Shown piece after piece: positions 37,221 through 48,182 of a stretch of DNA of 64,000 nucleotides. A program made the translations under genes and the position numbers. Below the pieces are notes generated by a model that was given only the letters and a program-made list of their open reading frames with translations, was not told where the DNA came from and did no database searches. The DNA comes from Betaproteobacteria bacterium. GTDB lineage: Bacteria; Pseudomonadota; Gammaproteobacteria; Burkholderiales; Burkholderiaceae_A. How positions within the stretch are numbered: position 1 is the first letter of the stretch; each line of letters starts with the position of its first letter. The stretch spans positions 109,514 to 173,513 of the forward strand of contig JAGWWC010000001.1 in the NCBI GenBank assembly GCA_018970545.1, written 5' to 3'.

Positions 37221-38292
37221 CCGCCATTGCTGAGAGCTGCTCCGCCTGATGCTCCGACATGAGCGTCTGCGTGAGCTCGGCCAGATCGCCGTCCATCATG
37301 GCATCAATTTTGTAAAGCGTGAGATTGATACGGTGATCGGTGATTCGGCCCTGCGGAAAGTTATAGGTTCGAATACGTTCCGAGCGATCACCGGACCCGA
37401 TCATTAACTTCCGCGCGCTCGCCTCTTTGGCATGCAGTTCGCGCATCTGCTGATCTCGGACTCGCGCAGCCAGCACCTTTAAGGCCCGCTCTTTGTTTTT
37501 GTGCTGACTGCGGTCGTCTTGGCACTCTGCCACCAGCCCAGTCGGCAGATGGATGATGCGAACGGCAGATTCGGTTTTGTTGACATGCTGGCCGCCTGCG
37601 CCGGAGGCGCGAAACACGTCAATGCGCAGTTCGTCCGGAGAAAAACTGACCTCGGCCACTTCGTCCGCCTCGGGCAGCACGGCCACAGTGCAGGCCGAGG
37701 TATGAATTCGGCCTTGGGTCTCGGTCTGAGGCACACGCTGGACTCGGTGGCCGCCGGACTCAAACTTTAATTTTGAGTAGGCGCCAGCACCAACAATTCG
37801 CACAATCACTTCTTTGTAGCCGCCGAGATCTGATTCATGGGCCGAGAGGATCTCGGTCTGCCAGCGGTTTCGCTCGGCATAGCGCATATACATGCGCAAT
37901 AAATCAGCGGAAAACAGCGCAGACTCATCGCCACCGGTGCCGGCGCGAATTTCCAGGATGACATTGCGTTCATCGTTGGGGTCTTTTGGCAGCAGCAGGA
38001 ACTGCAAGGCCGCATCTTTTTCATCGACTGCTGTTTTGAGCCGCAGAATTTCCTCTTGGGCAAATTCCTTCAATTCGGGATCGTTGATCCAGTCCTGGGC
38101 GGCCGATAAGTCGGCCTCCAGTCGTTGAAAATCATGAAACCCCTCCACCACTGGTGCCAGATCGGAGCGCTCTTTGGAGAGCTTTCTGAACTCATCCATT
38201 CGATCGGTGACATCGGGGGCTGACAGCAGACGGTCGACCGCCTCAAGGCGTTCGGCCAGCTGCTGGAGTTTGGCCAGCAGACTGGGCTTCAT
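37213..38292 (-). CDS. prfA: Peptide chain release factor 1
   Basis: RF1 recognises UAA and UAG and releases the finished chain. The 359-residue product has the codon-reading PxT tripeptide in [19 protein letters not shown] near 188 and the GGQ loop [19 protein letters not shown] near 235. An N-terminal coiled domain and a basic C-terminus complete it. It begins one base after hemA and overlaps prmC, forming hemA-prfA-prmC(-grxD). Confidence 0.97.
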   Translation of the reverse strand: MKPSLLAKLQQLAERLEAVDRLLSAPDVTDRMDEFRKLSKERSDLAPVVEGFHDFQRLEADLSAAQDWINDPELKEFAQEEILRLKTAVDEKDAALQFLLLPKDPNDERNVILEIRAGTGGDESALFSADLLRMYMRYAERNRWQTEILSAHESDLGGYKEVIVRIVGAGAYSKLKFESGGHRVQRVPQTETQGRIHTSACTVAVLPEADEVAEVSFSPDELRIDVFRASGAGGQHVNKTESAVRIIHLPTGLVAECQDDRSQHKNKERALKVLAARVRDQQMRELHAKEASARKLMIGSGDRSERIRTYNFPQGRITDHRINLTLYKIDAMMDGDLAELTQTLMSEHQAEQLSAMADA

Positions 38293-39579
38293 CTAGTGGT
38301 GTCGGTCGGGATTTAATCCAAACAGCTCACGAATGAGCTCGGATTTAAGTTCGCGATGCTCGGGGCTGTCGTTTCCGATTTGATGCAGCTGGCTATACGC
38401 CCCATGGAGGTATTTCTGAGATAAACCATGGGCCAAAGACTGCAACACTGCTTCGATGTCTTCGCCTTTGGCCAGTCGTTTTCGGGCAAGCGCAAGCTCG
38501 CCGGCTTGAATGGCCTGGGCATGTTCGGCAAGCGCCTTGATCACCGGCACATGCTGGCGCGAATCACGCCACTGAATGAAATTCTGAACCCCATGATCAA
38601 TGATGGCCTCTGCCTGCAAGACGGCATCTTGCCGGGCCTGGGCTCCCTCCTTGATCAGCTCGCCCAAATCATCGACGGTATAGAGAAATGCATCGGGGAG
38701 ATCGGCGACTTCACGTTCAATATCGCGGGGCACCGCGAGATCTACCAAAAACATTGGCCGATGCTTTCGTTGACGGATCGCCCGCTCGATCATGCCCAGT
38801 CCAATGATGGGCAGAGTGCTGGCCGTGCAACTCACCACAATGTCGAACTCATGCATGCGAAGTGGCAGCTCCGATAGCGTAATGGCCTCACCGCCGAAGT
38901 CCTTGGCCAGGAGTTCTCCTCGATCCAGGGTGCGATTGGCCACCACAATCTGCTTGGGGTGCTGGGCCGCAAAGTGCGTCGCCGAGAGCTGAATCATTTC
39001 ACCGGCGCCAATGAACAGCACCTTCGTGCCGGATAGATCGCCAAAAATTCGTTGTGCAAGTTTGACGGAGGCGGCCGCCATTGAGACCGAATGCAGACCA
39101 ATCTCCGTTGTGGTCCGGACTTCTTTGGCGACAGAAAAGGCCTGCTGAAACAAATGATGAAGATGCGTGCCCAGGCAGCCTGCCTCTTGGGCCTCTCGGG
39201 CCGCAAGCTTCATCTGTCCGAGAATCTGTGGCTCACCCAGCACCATGGAGTCCAGCCCGCAGGCTACGCGAAACGCATGCCGCACTGCCCGGTCATCGGG
39301 CAGCTGATACACATGTGGGCTTAACTCCGATTCGGGGGTGCCGGATTTCCAAGCCAGCCAATCCATCGCCTGACCTCGGGCCTGCGAGGAGTGCTCGACG
39401 GCCAGGTACATTTCGGTTCGATTGCAGGTCGACAGCAGCGCCTGCTCCGGAGCGAATCCTTTTAAGCTGGCACGGAGCTCGTTGAGGCCATCACGCAGGG
39501 CATCTCCCGGAAACGCAAGACGTTCCCGAAGCTGCAGTGGGGCGGACTGATGATTCAGTCCCAGCGTGATGAGTTGCAT
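38293..39579 (-). CDS. hemA: Glutamyl-tRNA reductase
   Basis: HemA reduces glutamyl-tRNA-Glu to glutamate-1-semialdehyde, the first step of C5-pathway heme synthesis. The 428-residue product has the catalytic cysteine in [15 protein letters not shown] near 52, [16 protein letters not shown] near 110, an NADPH-binding [20 protein letters not shown], and a C-terminal dimerisation helix. ATG 39579 was chosen over TTG one codon earlier. Linkage to prfA is common in proteobacteria. Confidence 0.96.
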   Translation of the reverse strand: MQLITLGLNHQSAPLQLRERLAFPGDALRDGLNELRASLKGFAPEQALLSTCNRTEMYLAVEHSSQARGQAMDWLAWKSGTPESELSPHVYQLPDDRAVRHAFRVACGLDSMVLGEPQILGQMKLAAREAQEAGCLGTHLHHLFQQAFSVAKEVRTTTEIGLHSVSMAAASVKLAQRIFGDLSGTKVLFIGAGEMIQLSATHFAAQHPKQIVVANRTLDRGELLAKDFGGEAITLSELPLRMHEFDIVVSCTASTLPIIGLGMIERAIRQRKHRPMFLVDLAVPRDIEREVADLPDAFLYTVDDLGELIKEGAQARQDAVLQAEAIIDHGVQNFIQWRDSRQHVPVIKALAEHAQAIQAGELALARKRLAKGEDIEAVLQSLAHGLSQKYLHGAYSQLHQIGNDSPEHRELKSELIRELFGLNPDRHH

Positions 39580-39614
39580 CAATCATGCGATCAAGAGTGA
39601 CCAAGGCTTTGATT

Positions 39615-40310
39615 TTACGGGAAAACATCCAGCCGGTAGCCCACACCGTACACCGGCTGCAGACGCAGCCCAGGCCGCGACTCGAGGCACAGCTTCTGGC
39701 GAATTCGGCCAATATGGGTATCCACGGTTCGGGAGTTGGGCCAGTCCGAGCGGCCCCAGATGAGCTTCATGATGTGCGAGCGGGGCACGGTCTGGCCGCG
39801 TCGATGAAACAGCAGCCAGGCAAGTCGAAATTCCTTCGCCGATAGTGGCACCTCTTGTCCGTCGCAAAATGCCTGCAAGGTGGCCAGATTCAAGTCGATC
39901 CCCTGTACCGAAATCGGCTCGTCCGAAAAAAGATTCGGCTGATGCCGGCGGGCAATTGCCTCGGCGCGAATCATCAGCTCATCTGGCCGAAATGGTTTGC
40001 TGATGAAATCATGTGCGCCATTGGAAAAGGCGGTCTTCATGATGGCCAAGTCATGGTGGCCCGACACAATCATCACCGGAGGCCCACGATGAAACAGCGC
40101 CCGCTCGGCCTGAAGCTGCCGCAGGAGCTCTAGCCCATTCATATCAGGAAGCTGCAGATCCAGGGTGGCCAGATCAAAAGTGGTGGTGCGAATTCGATGC
40201 AAAAACTTCTGGCCCGAGGCGAACACTTCGGCGGTGGTTCCACAGGACTCAAAGAGGCGGCTGAGGTGGCGGCCCTGCTCCGGGCTGTCTTCGATGATGG
40301 CGACTTGCAT
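39615..40310 (-). CDS. Orphan OmpR-family response regulator
   Basis: A 231-residue two-domain regulator: a receiver with the acidic pair IIEDSPEQG near 6, phosphoacceptor Asp in LATLDLQLPDMNG near 54, and the Lys in FISKPFRPDEL near 105. A winged-helix DNA-binding domain follows, with LSAKEFRLAWLLFHRRGQ, RTVDTHIGRIRQKL and GVGYRL at the end. No histidine kinase gene is adjacent; the only kinase in the window (46026) pairs with phoB. An in-frame TTG at 40322 would add four residues. A cluster of three CTGTAAAA octamers lies 50-85 bases upstream and is a candidate autoregulatory site. Target genes are unknown. Confidence 0.9.
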   Translation of the reverse strand: MQVAIIEDSPEQGRHLSRLFESCGTTAEVFASGQKFLHRIRTTTFDLATLDLQLPDMNGLELLRQLQAERALFHRGPPVMIVSGHHDLAIMKTAFSNGAHDFISKPFRPDELMIRAEAIARRHQPNLFSDEPISVQGIDLNLATLQAFCDGQEVPLSAKEFRLAWLLFHRRGQTVPRSHIMKLIWGRSDWPNSRTVDTHIGRIRQKLCLESRPGLRLQPVYGVGYRLDVFP

Positions 40311-40360
40311 TGTGGCGGTCAAAAAACCAACACAATAATTGTTTGCTTCAGACTTTCCAG

Positions 40361-40395
40361 CTGTAAAAGATTCTTACTGTAAAAATTTTTTACAG
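40361..40395. promoter_or_regulatory. Cluster of three CTGTAAAA octamers between the regulator and ilvA
   Basis: CTGTAAAA occurs at 40361-40368 and 40377-40384 in direct repeat (16-base step) and inverted at 40388-40395. The last two make the 19-base palindrome 40377-40395. The site lies upstream of the orphan response regulator and overlaps the ilvA stop codon (40390-40392). It fits a binding site for a tandem-binding OmpR-type protein better than a terminator, because the stem is almost all A/T. Confidence 0.45.
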
Positions 40396-41913
40396 TCCGG
40401 ATGCAGACAAAAACAGTCGGTAGCCCGGATGTTGGGTCTCCTCCCAATGGGGATAGCCGAGCTGATTTAAAAATGTCTGCAGGGCCGGACCACTCTGATC
40501 GGGAACCTGGATGCCCACGAGAATTCGGCCGTAATCAGCGCCGTGATTGCGATAATGAAATAGCGAAATATTCCAGTCGGGATGCATGGAGGACAAAAAT
40601 CGCATCAGCGCGCCCGGCCGTTCGGGAAATTCAAATCGAAAGAGCCGCTCTTTTTTCGCCAGGGCCGAGCGGCCCCCCACCATGTGGCGCAGGTGCAATT
40701 TGCCGAGCTCGTCATCAGTGAGGTCCAGGGCCTGAAAGCCGGCAGATGCAAAGTCGGCTGCGATCTGATGGGCCTCATCCCGATTCCGGATCTGGATGCC
40801 CACATAAATATGGGCCGCCCGGGCATCGGCGATTCGATAGTTAAATTCCGTGACGTTGCGGTTGCCGACCGAGGTGCAGAATCGCTTAAAGCTACCGCGC
40901 TCTTCCGGAATTGTGACGGCGAATACGGCCTCGCGCTGCTCGCCTATTTCAGCCCGCTCGCTGACAAACCGCAGGCGATCGAAATTCATATTGGCACCGC
41001 AGGCGATGGCCACCAGAGTTTTATCTCGGCAGGAATGCTGCTGTACCCAGGACTTCATTCCCGCGATCGAGAGCGCGCCAGCAGGCTCGAGGATCGCGCG
41101 GCTGTCTTCGAAAACATCTTTGATGGCGGCGCAGACCGCGTCGGTATCCACCAACACGATCTCGTCGACATATTTCTGGCAAAGCCTAAAAGTCTCCTCG
41201 CCCACCTGTTTTACAGCGGTGCCATCGGAAAAAAGCCCGACCTCGGGCAGTACCACCCGTTGCCCCGCTTTCAAAGATTGCGACATCGCATCGGAGTCGA
41301 CCATTTGAACACCGATGACCCGAATATCGGGCCGCACCTGTTTGAGGTAGGCAGCGATGCCGGCGATGAGGCCGCCGCCGCCGATGGCCACAAAAACTGC
41401 ATCAATCGGATCCTGGTATTGGGCAAGAAGCTCCATGGCGATCGTACCCTGGCCGGCAATCACGTCGGGATCGTCAAACGGGTGAACAAAGGTCAGCCCC
41501 TCGGAGCGTTGTAATTCAATGGCATGGGCGTAGGCATCTGAGTAGGAATCGCCGTGAAGCACGACTTCACCCCCCAGGGCGCGAACCGCATCGATCTTTA
41601 CACCCGGCGTTGTCACCGGCATCACGATGACAGCCCGACAAGCCATCCGCTTTGCAGAGAGCGCGACCCCCTGAGCATGATTGCCCGCCGAGGCGGCAAT
41701 GACGCCCTTGGCCAGCTGCTCGCGGCTCAGATGGGCCATTTTGTTGTAAGCACCGCGCAACTTGAACGAGAACACGGGCTGCATGTCCTCGCGTTTGAGT
41801 AACACCCGATTGGCCAGCCGCTGGCTGAGGCCCTTGGCGGCCTCAAGCGGTGTCTCCTGGGCGACATCGTAGACCCGGGCAGTCAGTATTCTTCTCAGGT
41901 AATCCGATCCCAT
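40390..41913 (-). CDS. ilvA: Threonine ammonia-lyase, biosynthetic
   Basis: IlvA deaminates threonine to 2-oxobutyrate, the first step of isoleucine synthesis. The 507-residue product (ATG 41913; the frame extends nine codons upstream) has the PLP lysine in FSFKLRGAYNKM near 52, AASAGNHAQGVA near 80, GGGGLIAGIAAYLK, and two C-terminal ACT-like regulatory domains (about 325-505) for feedback by isoleucine. It is divergent from the giant dehydrogenase across 124 bases. Confidence 0.96.
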   Translation of the reverse strand: MGSDYLRRILTARVYDVAQETPLEAAKGLSQRLANRVLLKREDMQPVFSFKLRGAYNKMAHLSREQLAKGVIAASAGNHAQGVALSAKRMACRAVIVMPVTTPGVKIDAVRALGGEVVLHGDSYSDAYAHAIELQRSEGLTFVHPFDDPDVIAGQGTIAMELLAQYQDPIDAVFVAIGGGGLIAGIAAYLKQVRPDIRVIGVQMVDSDAMSQSLKAGQRVVLPEVGLFSDGTAVKQVGEETFRLCQKYVDEIVLVDTDAVCAAIKDVFEDSRAILEPAGALSIAGMKSWVQQHSCRDKTLVAIACGANMNFDRLRFVSERAEIGEQREAVFAVTIPEERGSFKRFCTSVGNRNVTEFNYRIADARAAHIYVGIQIRNRDEAHQIAADFASAGFQALDLTDDELGKLHLRHMVGGRSALAKKERLFRFEFPERPGALMRFLSSMHPDWNISLFHYRNHGADYGRILVGIQVPDQSGPALQTFLNQLGYPHWEETQHPGYRLFLSASGL

Positions 41914-42037
41914 GCCCGTTTTATAACCCAATTTACGCAAAGCCCTACGCCGCGGCCGCGTTCACGCATCGTGGGCAGTGTTGATTCGGGCGACAATGGG
42001 GGCCGAACGCAAGCGATTCCGATACACTTTTTCCCTC

Positions 42038-45000
42038 ATGAATGCCCCGTTAAACCCGTTGTTGCTGGCCCGGCTCGACCGGGCGGATCCCGGCCGAAAT
42101 CCGGCGCGCCTGCGCGAGATTCCCTACAACTACACCTCGTTTTCGGATCGCGAGATTGTCATTCGAGTGCTGGGCGCCGAGGGCTGGGCGCTGATTGATG
42201 AGCTCCGTGGCGAGCGCAAGACAGGCCGCTCGGCCCGAATGCTCTACGAGGTCTTGGGCGACATCTGGGCGGTGACTCGAAATCCCTATTTGCAGGATGA
42301 TTTGTTGGACAACCCAAAACGCCGACAGCAGCTGATCGGCGCCCTGCATCATCGGCTTGGCGAAGTGGATCGTCGACGGCAGCAAGACGCGCTGGACCCC
42401 GCGCTGTTGTCGATGCCGCTTGCTGGCGGATCGCGAGATCAGAAAGTCGGCCGTCTGCTTGAGTTGGCGCGGCAGGCGGTCGCACGATTTGATACAGGGT
42501 TTGATGAGACCGCAAAACTGCGTCGTCAGGTGAAAAAAATTCTCGGCCGTGTCACTGCAGCCGACAACATTCGATTCGACGGCCTCTCGCGCGTCTCGCA
42601 TGTCACGGATGCAACGGATTGGCGGGTGGAATATCCCTTCGTGGTGCTCACCCCGGATGCTGAGCAAGAGATTCCCGCACTGGTGAGTGGATGCATTGAG
42701 GCAGGACTCACCATCATTCCCCGCGGCGGCGGCACTGGATACACCGGTGGCGCAGTGCCGCTGACCGCCCGCTCGGCGGTGATCAACACCGAAAAACTGG
42801 AAGCCTTGGGCGCGGTGGAGCGTCTGGCCTTGCCGGGTGTATCGCAGCCTGTGGCAACAATTTTCAGCGGTGCTGGTGTGGTGACCCGTCGAGTGTCGGA
42901 TGCGGCTGATGCCGCCGGCCTCGTGTTCGCGGTCGACCCCACCTCGGCCGATGCGTCGTGCATCGGCGGCAACATTGCCATGAATGCTGGTGGCAAAAAA
43001 GCAGTGCTCTGGGGAACTGCGATCGATAATCTCGCGTGGTGGCGCATGGTCGATCCTCAGGGCAACTGGCTCGAGGTCACTCGACTTCATCACAATCTGG
43101 GCAAGATTCACGATGCCGAGTGGGCGCAGTTTGAGCTCGCTTGGTATCGGCCAGAGCAATATGAGGCCTCTGTTGCGCCCTCGGGTGCGGTCGGAGAGAT
43201 GCGCGGTGAGCCCTTCCGAAAAGAGCTGCTCAAGTTAGAGGGCTGGCGCTTTCGTCGGCTCGGACTGGGCAAAGACGTTACCGATAAAGTCCTCGGCGGA
43301 CTGCCGGGCATTCAAAAGGAAGGCTGTGATGGCTTGATCACCAGTAGCCGTTGGGTGTTGCACCGGATGCCCAATCACATTCGCACTGTGTGTTTGGAAT
43401 TTTTTGGCAACGCTCAGCAGGCCGTGCCTTCCATTGTGGAGATCAAGGATCATCTCGATCGCCGACCCGGCGGCGCCTTATTGGCAGGACTTGAGCATCT
43501 GGATGAGCGCTATCTTCGTGCGGTCGGCTACAGCACCAAAAGCAAGCGTGGATCACTGCCAAAGATGGTGCTGATTGGTGACATCGTGGGCGATGACGAT
43601 CATGCGGTGGCCCGTGCCGCCTCGGATGTGATTCGTCTGGCCAATGGCCATGCGGGCGAAGGCTTTGTGGCCGTCTCTCCAGAGGCCCGCAAGGCATTCT
43701 GGGCAGAACGGGCCCGAACGGCCGCAATCGCAAGGCATACCAATGCCTTCAAGATCAATGAGGACGTCGTGATTCCTCTAAATCGCATGGGGCAATACAC
43801 GAACTCCATCGAGCACATCAATATTGAGCTTTCGATCGGCAACAAGTTAAAGGTCGCTGCAGCCTGCCGGGAGCTCCTCGCGAGCCAGTGGCCCGCCGCG
43901 CACCTGCATCAGACGGATCTCACGCCCGAGCAGGCCTTGCAAGAGGACCTTGAGCGTCGGCTGGCGCTGGCCGCGAGCCTTCTGGAGCGCGTGACTCAGC
44001 GGTGGTCGTTTCTGCTGGCCCATCTCTATGACCACGCCGCCGAACATCGTGCCGCGCTGCGCGAACTGGGTATTGATCTCAATGAAAGCCTGCTGTCTGA
44101 GCGGCTCCACCATCAGCCCGCCATCCAGCTTGTTGAACTGATTCAGGATCATCTGGTGCGGATTTCGTGGAAGCGTGAGCTCCGAGAGCCCCTCCGCGGC
44201 ATCCTCGGTGGCGGTGCTTTTGCAGCGATTGTGGAAAAAATCGATGCGACCCACCAGGAGGTGCTGCGGTCCAGAGTCTTCGTCGCCCTGCATATGCATG
44301 CGGGGGACGGCAATGTGCACACCAACATTCCGGTGAATTCAGATGACTATGACATGCTCCAGGAGGCCCATCGGGCGGTGGCCCGAATCATGGAGATCGC
44401 AAAATCACTGGACGGCGTGATCTCGGGCGAGCACGGCATTGGGATTACCAAGATGGAGTTTCTCTCTGACGCCGAGCTCGATGCCTTTCATGCGTACAAA
44501 ACCAAGGTTGATCCGCATCAGCATTTCAATGCTGGAAAACTATTGCGTGGCGGGAATCTTGACAATGCGTACACGCCATCATTTGGCCTGATGGGGGCGG
44601 AGTCGTTGATCATGCAGCAATCGGATATCGGTTCGATTGCCGATTCGTTTGCCAACTGCCTGCGGTGTGGCAAGTGCAAGCCAGTCTGTGCGACCCATGT
44701 GCCACGTGCCAATTTACTGTATTCGCCACGCAATAAAATCCTGGCGACCTCTTTATTGATCGAGGCGTTTCTCTATGAAGAGCAGACGCGACGTGGTGTT
44801 TCGATCAAGCACTGGGAAGAGTTCTCGGATGTGGCCGATCATTGCACCGTCTGCCACAAGTGCCTCACCCCTTGCCCTGTCGACATCGATTTCGGCCAGG
44901 TCTCCATGAACATGCGCAACCTCTTGCGCAAGATGGGAAAAAAGAAATTTAATCCCGGTGCAGCGGCGTCCATGCTGTTTCTAAATGCAACCAATCCACA

Positions 45001-46069
45001 GACCATCACGATTCTGCGAAAAGTCTTGATGCAGTGGGGCTATCGGGCCCAGCGCATCGCGCACGATTTGCTCAAGCGGCTGGCCAAGGCCCAGACTGCC
45101 CGGCCTCCAGCCACTTCTGGGCAGCCGGCGATCCGCGAGCAAGTCATTCACTTTGTGAATAAAAAAATGCCCGGCAATCTACCGAAGAAGACTGCCCGTG
45201 CGCTCTTGGATATCGAGGACTCGGCGTTTGTGCCCATCATTCGCAATCCGAACACCACCACTACTGAGAGTGAAGCAGTATTTTATTTTCCAGGCTGCGG
45301 CTCCGAGCGGCTCTTCTCGCAGGTGGGTCTGGCCACGCAGGCGATGCTATGGCAGGTGGGCGTACAGACGGTCCTGCCCCCTGGCTATCTCTGCTGCGGC
45401 TATCCGCAGCGGGGCGCAGGCCAGTTCGATAAGGCAGAAAAAATCATCACCGATAATCGGGTGCTGTTTCATCGTGTGGCCAACACCCTGAACTATCTCG
45501 ATATCAAAACCGTGGTGGTTTCTTGCGGCACTTGCTATGACCAGCTGGCCGGCTATGAGTTTGAAAAGATTTTTCCTGGCTGCCGTATCGTCGATATCCA
45601 CGAGTTCCTCATGGAAAAGGGCGTGCATCTCGATCAGGCCACAGGCGTGCGTTACATGTATCACGATCCATGCCACAGCCCCATGAAGCAGCATCAGCCA
45701 CTGAAAGTGGTCAATGCGCTGATCAATAGCGATCTCAATGGCAAGGTCCAGAAAAATGACCGCTGCTGCGGCGAGTCGGGCACGCTGGCGGTGACTCGGC
45801 CGGATATTTCCACACAGGTGCGCTTCAGAAAAGAGGAGGAGATGCACAAAGGCGCCCAGTCGCTGCGCGAGGACTCCTCGGCCGCCGAGGTAAAGATTCT
45901 CACCGCCTGCCCGTCCTGCCTGCAGGGGCTGTCACGCTACTCAGAGGATGTGTCGGTCGAGGCCGATTACATCGTGGTGGAGATCGCCCGTCACCTGCTG
46001 GGCGAGGAGTGGCTGTCCCGCTACGTCACCGATGCGAATCGGGGAGGAATTGAGCGGGTGCTGGTCTGA
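42038..46069 (+). CDS. Giant FAD/Fe-S 2-hydroxyacid-dehydrogenase-like protein (DUF3683 type)
   Basis: A 1343-residue multidomain oxidoreductase. Order seen: an N-terminal DUF3683-like region (about 1-170); an FAD-binding domain with [17 protein letters not shown] near 225 and [20 protein letters not shown] near 305; an FAD-oxidase C domain with [16 protein letters not shown] near 755 and [13 protein letters not shown] near 800; two 4Fe-4S motifs, [11 protein letters not shown] near 870 and [14 protein letters not shown] near 940; and two CCG domains ([46 protein letters not shown]). This is GlcD and GlcF plus more in one chain, resembling E. coli YdiJ in concept. Substrate and electron acceptor are unknown. 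Start ATG 42038; the frame is open from 41978. Its 3' end overlaps phoR by 44 bases. Confidence 0.92.
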   Translation: MNAPLNPLLLARLDRADPGRNPARLREIPYNYTSFSDREIVIRVLGAEGWALIDELRGERKTGRSARMLYEVLGDIWAVTRNPYLQDDLLDNPKRRQQLIGALHHRLGEVDRRRQQDALDPALLSMPLAGGSRDQKVGRLLELARQAVARFDTGFDETAKLRRQVKKILGRVTAADNIRFDGLSRVSHVTDATDWRVEYPFVVLTPDAEQEIPALVSGCIEAGLTIIPRGGGTGYTGGAVPLTARSAVINTEKLEALGAVERLALPGVSQPVATIFSGAGVVTRRVSDAADAAGLVFAVDPTSADASCIGGNIAMNAGGKKAVLWGTAIDNLAWWRMVDPQGNWLEVTRLHHNLGKIHDAEWAQFELAWYRPEQYEASVAPSGAVGEMRGEPFRKELLKLEGWRFRRLGLGKDVTDKVLGGLPGIQKEGCDGLITSSRWVLHRMPNHIRTVCLEFFGNAQQAVPSIVEIKDHLDRRPGGALLAGLEHLDERYLRAVGYSTKSKRGSLPKMVLIGDIVGDDDHAVARAASDVIRLANGHAGEGFVAVSPEARKAFWAERARTAAIARHTNAFKINEDVVIPLNRMGQYTNSIEHINIELSIGNKLKVAAACRELLASQWPAAHLHQTDLTPEQALQEDLERRLALAASLLERVTQRWSFLLAHLYDHAAEHRAALRELGIDLNESLLSERLHHQPAIQLVELIQDHLVRISWKRELREPLRGILGGGAFAAIVEKIDATHQEVLRSRVFVALHMHAGDGNVHTNIPVNSDDYDMLQEAHRAVARIMEIAKSLDGVISGEHGIGITKMEFLSDAELDAFHAYKTKVDPHQHFNAGKLLRGGNLDNAYTPSFGLMGAESLIMQQSDIGSIADSFANCLRCGKCKPVCATHVPRANLLYSPRNKILATSLLIEAFLYEEQTRRGVSIKHWEEFSDVADHCTVCHKCLTPCPVDIDFGQVSMNMRNLLRKMGKKKFNPGAAASMLFLNATNPQTITILRKVLMQWGYRAQRIAHDLLKRLAKAQTARPPATSGQPAIREQVIHFVNKKMPGNLPKKTARALLDIEDSAFVPIIRNPNTTTTESEAVFYFPGCGSERLFSQVGLATQAMLWQVGVQTVLPPGYLCCGYPQRGAGQFDKAEKIITDNRVLFHRVANTLNYLDIKTVVVSCGTCYDQLAGYEFEKIFPGCRIVDIHEFLMEKGVHLDQATGVRYMYHDPCHSPMKQHQPLKVVNALINSDLNGKVQKNDRCCGESGTLAVTRPDISTQVRFRKEEEMHKGAQSLREDSSAAEVKILTACPSCLQGLSRYSEDVSVEADYIVVEIARHLLGEEWLSRYVTDANRGGIERVLV

Positions 46070-47354
46070 TGCGTTTTTCGGGAAAGAGCAGTGTGAATCG
46101 GCTGCCTTTGCCAACCTCAGAGTCAATCAGGAGCTGGGCCTGATGCCGGGTCGCCACGTGCTTGACAATTGCTAGGCCCAGGCCAGTGCCGCCCGTCTCG
46201 CGTGAGCGGCTTCGATCCACGCGATAAAACCGTTCGGTGAGCCTGGGCAGATGCTGGGATTCGATGCCCGGGCCGGTATCGGACACCGAGAGGCCTCCCG
46301 ATCCATCGGGCTGAAGGGCCCACTGAATGGTGATGGATCCGCCGGCGGGCGTGTAACGTACAGCGTTACTCACCAGATTTCCAAAGGCGCTACTGAGTTC
46401 ATCTTCTGCGCCAATCAGAATGGAATCCGCGCCGCAGAGGCAGTGCACTTGATGCTGCTCTCGGCTGAGGCTTTTTGCATCGGTGCAGAGCCGCTCAATT
46501 AAGGCGGGCAGCGCGATGGGATCCTCTTGGGTGACCGACACAGTTGATTCCAGCTTCGAGAGCACCAGCAAATCTTCCACGATGTTTTGCATACGTTGGG
46601 ATTGAATCTGCATCAGTCCAAGGTATTGGTTTTTCTGCTCCTCGCGCAGCGGAAGATCCCGCAGGGTCTCCAAAAAACCATTGAGCACCGTCAGCGGCGT
46701 CTTCAGTTCGTGCGACACATTGGCGACAAAGTCGCGTCGGGTGGTTTCAAGTCGGTCAATCTGAGTAATGTCACGGGTCATCAGTAGCCGCTGCCGTGTG
46801 CCATAGGGGATCAGCTGAATTTGAAGGACCCGATTGGAGCTTCGAATGCCGCGAATCACGATGGATTTTTCCCATGATCCGCCATTTAGGTAGCTGACAA
46901 ACTCAGGATGACGAACAATATTGATCAGATTTCGGCCCGCATCTTTTTCGGTGCTGATGCCCAGATGCTCCTCGGCCTGCTCGTTGGCATACAGAATCTG
47001 ATTGTCCTCATCCAGGGTGACGACCCCATCGGGCATCGCCTCGGTGGCGCTGCGAAAATCCTGCAGCGTCTCAGTGAGCTGCTGCCGCTGCCGTTCGCTG
47101 GACTTGGCCAGCCGGTAAATTTTTGCGTAAAGCGATTCCCAGGAGCCCGAGCCATGGGGCACCCGATCCAGCTGAAAATCCTCAAGCCAGGACATGGCCT
47201 TTTGCAAGTAGAACAAGTGGTACACCACCCATCCGCCCAGCAGCAACACCGCCACGATCCAGCCGGAGCGGGCCTCACCGATCGCGGCAAAAAACCAACC
47301 CGTGCCAGCGATTGCGAGCATGGACAACACAATCCGAATCCAGAAACCAGTCAT
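46026..47354 (-). CDS. phoR: Phosphate regulon sensor histidine kinase PhoR
   Basis: PhoR senses phosphate status (through Pst/PhoU in other bacteria) and phosphorylates PhoB. The 442-residue product has two N-terminal membrane helices (about 8-27 and 32-49), a PAS domain near 105-170 ([19 protein letters not shown]), the H-box [16 protein letters not shown] near 215, and the ATPase boxes [18 protein letters not shown] and [12 protein letters not shown]. It begins 8 bases after phoB. No pst or phoU gene is near. Confidence 0.94.
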   Translation of the reverse strand: MTGFWIRIVLSMLAIAGTGWFFAAIGEARSGWIVAVLLLGGWVVYHLFYLQKAMSWLEDFQLDRVPHGSGSWESLYAKIYRLAKSSERQRQQLTETLQDFRSATEAMPDGVVTLDEDNQILYANEQAEEHLGISTEKDAGRNLINIVRHPEFVSYLNGGSWEKSIVIRGIRSSNRVLQIQLIPYGTRQRLLMTRDITQIDRLETTRRDFVANVSHELKTPLTVLNGFLETLRDLPLREEQKNQYLGLMQIQSQRMQNIVEDLLVLSKLESTVSVTQEDPIALPALIERLCTDAKSLSREQHQVHCLCGADSILIGAEDELSSAFGNLVSNAVRYTPAGGSITIQWALQPDGSGGLSVSDTGPGIESQHLPRLTERFYRVDRSRSRETGGTGLGLAIVKHVATRHQAQLLIDSEVGKGSRFTLLFPEKRIRPAPAQFLPDSHR

Positions 47355-47362
47355 GGGACTGA

Positions 47363-48061
47363 TTATCGCGCGCTAAACCGGTAGCCGCTTCCTCGGACGG
47401 TTTCAATCAGCGTGTCGTGGCCGGTCGACTCCAGGGCCTTGCGGAGCCGACGAATATGAACATCCACAGTCCGCTCCTCGACGTAGACATGGTCGCCCCA
47501 GACCTGATCCAGCAGATAACTCCTGCTGTGAACACGCTCGGGATGAGTCATAAAAAAATGCAGCAGCCGAAATTCAGTCGGGCCGAGATCTAAAGTGATT
47601 TCGCTGGTGTCGCGGATCGCCCAAAGCCGATGCGTTGCGGGGTCAAGCTTCAGCCCGCCGATGGTGATGATGTCATCGGTGAGTTGCGGTGCTCTGCGGC
47701 GCATCACAGCCTTGATTCGGGCCATTAATTCCTTTGGAGAAAAAGGCTTGGTGATGTAGTCATCCGCACCCGTTTCCAGGCCCTGAATTTTGTCACCCTC
47801 GTCGCTGCGGGCGGTCAGCATGATGATGGGAATATCTCGCGTTCGTTCATCGGCACGAAGTTTTTCCGCAAGCCGAACACCAGGCATACCGGGCAGCATC
47901 CAGTCTAGTAAAATCAGGTCCGGTAGTTCATGCTGGATCAGCCGAATCGCCTCTTCCGCGTCGCTGGCCCGGACCGTCCGGTGGCCGGCAAATTCCAGAT
48001 TGATCGCCAGTAGCTCAGCGATGGCGGGCTCGTCTTCAACGATGAGGATGGTCGACGGCAT
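47363..48061 (-). CDS. phoB: Phosphate regulon response regulator PhoB
   Basis: PhoB activates phosphate-starvation genes by binding Pho boxes. The 232-residue product has a receiver with [11 protein letters not shown], phosphoacceptor Asp in [12 protein letters not shown] near 54 and TKPFSPKEL near 106, then a winged helix with [35 protein letters not shown] and GSGYRFS. A Pho-box-like site lies about 104 bases upstream on the same strand, so phoBR is probably autoregulated. Confidence 0.95.
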   Translation of the reverse strand: MPSTILIVEDEPAIAELLAINLEFAGHRTVRASDAEEAIRLIQHELPDLILLDWMLPGMPGVRLAEKLRADERTRDIPIIMLTARSDEGDKIQGLETGADDYITKPFSPKELMARIKAVMRRRAPQLTDDIITIGGLKLDPATHRLWAIRDTSEITLDLGPTEFRLLHFFMTHPERVHSRSYLLDQVWGDHVYVEERTVDVHIRRLRKALESTGHDTLIETVRGSGYRFSAR

Positions 48062-48164
48062 CTGGGGGGCGGGGGGAGGGAGAAATCCGTAGAGATTGGT
48101 GGTGTGCTGGGCTCGATTTTCTGCGATCCTGTCGGCCCGGATAGCTCGATCCTAAACCTGATTT

Positions 48165-48182
48165 TTGACAATTCAATGACAC
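48165..48182 (-). promoter_or_regulatory. Pho-box-like site upstream of phoBR
   Basis: On the minus strand the 18 bases GTGTCATTGAATTGTCAA contain two direct heptamers, GTGTCAT and TTGTCAA, spaced 11 bases start to start. The E. coli consensus is CTGTCAT-4-CTGTCAY, giving about 11 of 14 heptamer matches. A TAGGAT -10-like hexamer follows 10 bases later, the spacing expected when PhoB replaces -35 contacts. The site overlaps the start codon of the divergent DUF971 gene. Confidence 0.55.

Noticed and set aside
40377..40395. Palindrome as a Rho-independent terminator of ilvA
   Set aside because: The stem is nearly all A/T and overlaps the stop codon; a regulatory site is more likely.
40582..41514. 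Plus-strand open frame of 310 codons inside ilvA
   Set aside because: ilvA motifs and ACT domains on the minus strand explain this DNA.
42050..43159. Long open frame on the minus strand (369 codons) inside the giant dehydrogenase
   Set aside because: It is a mirror of a well-conserved FAD domain, has no family motif and no ribosome site; GC-rich codon use leaves the opposite strand open.
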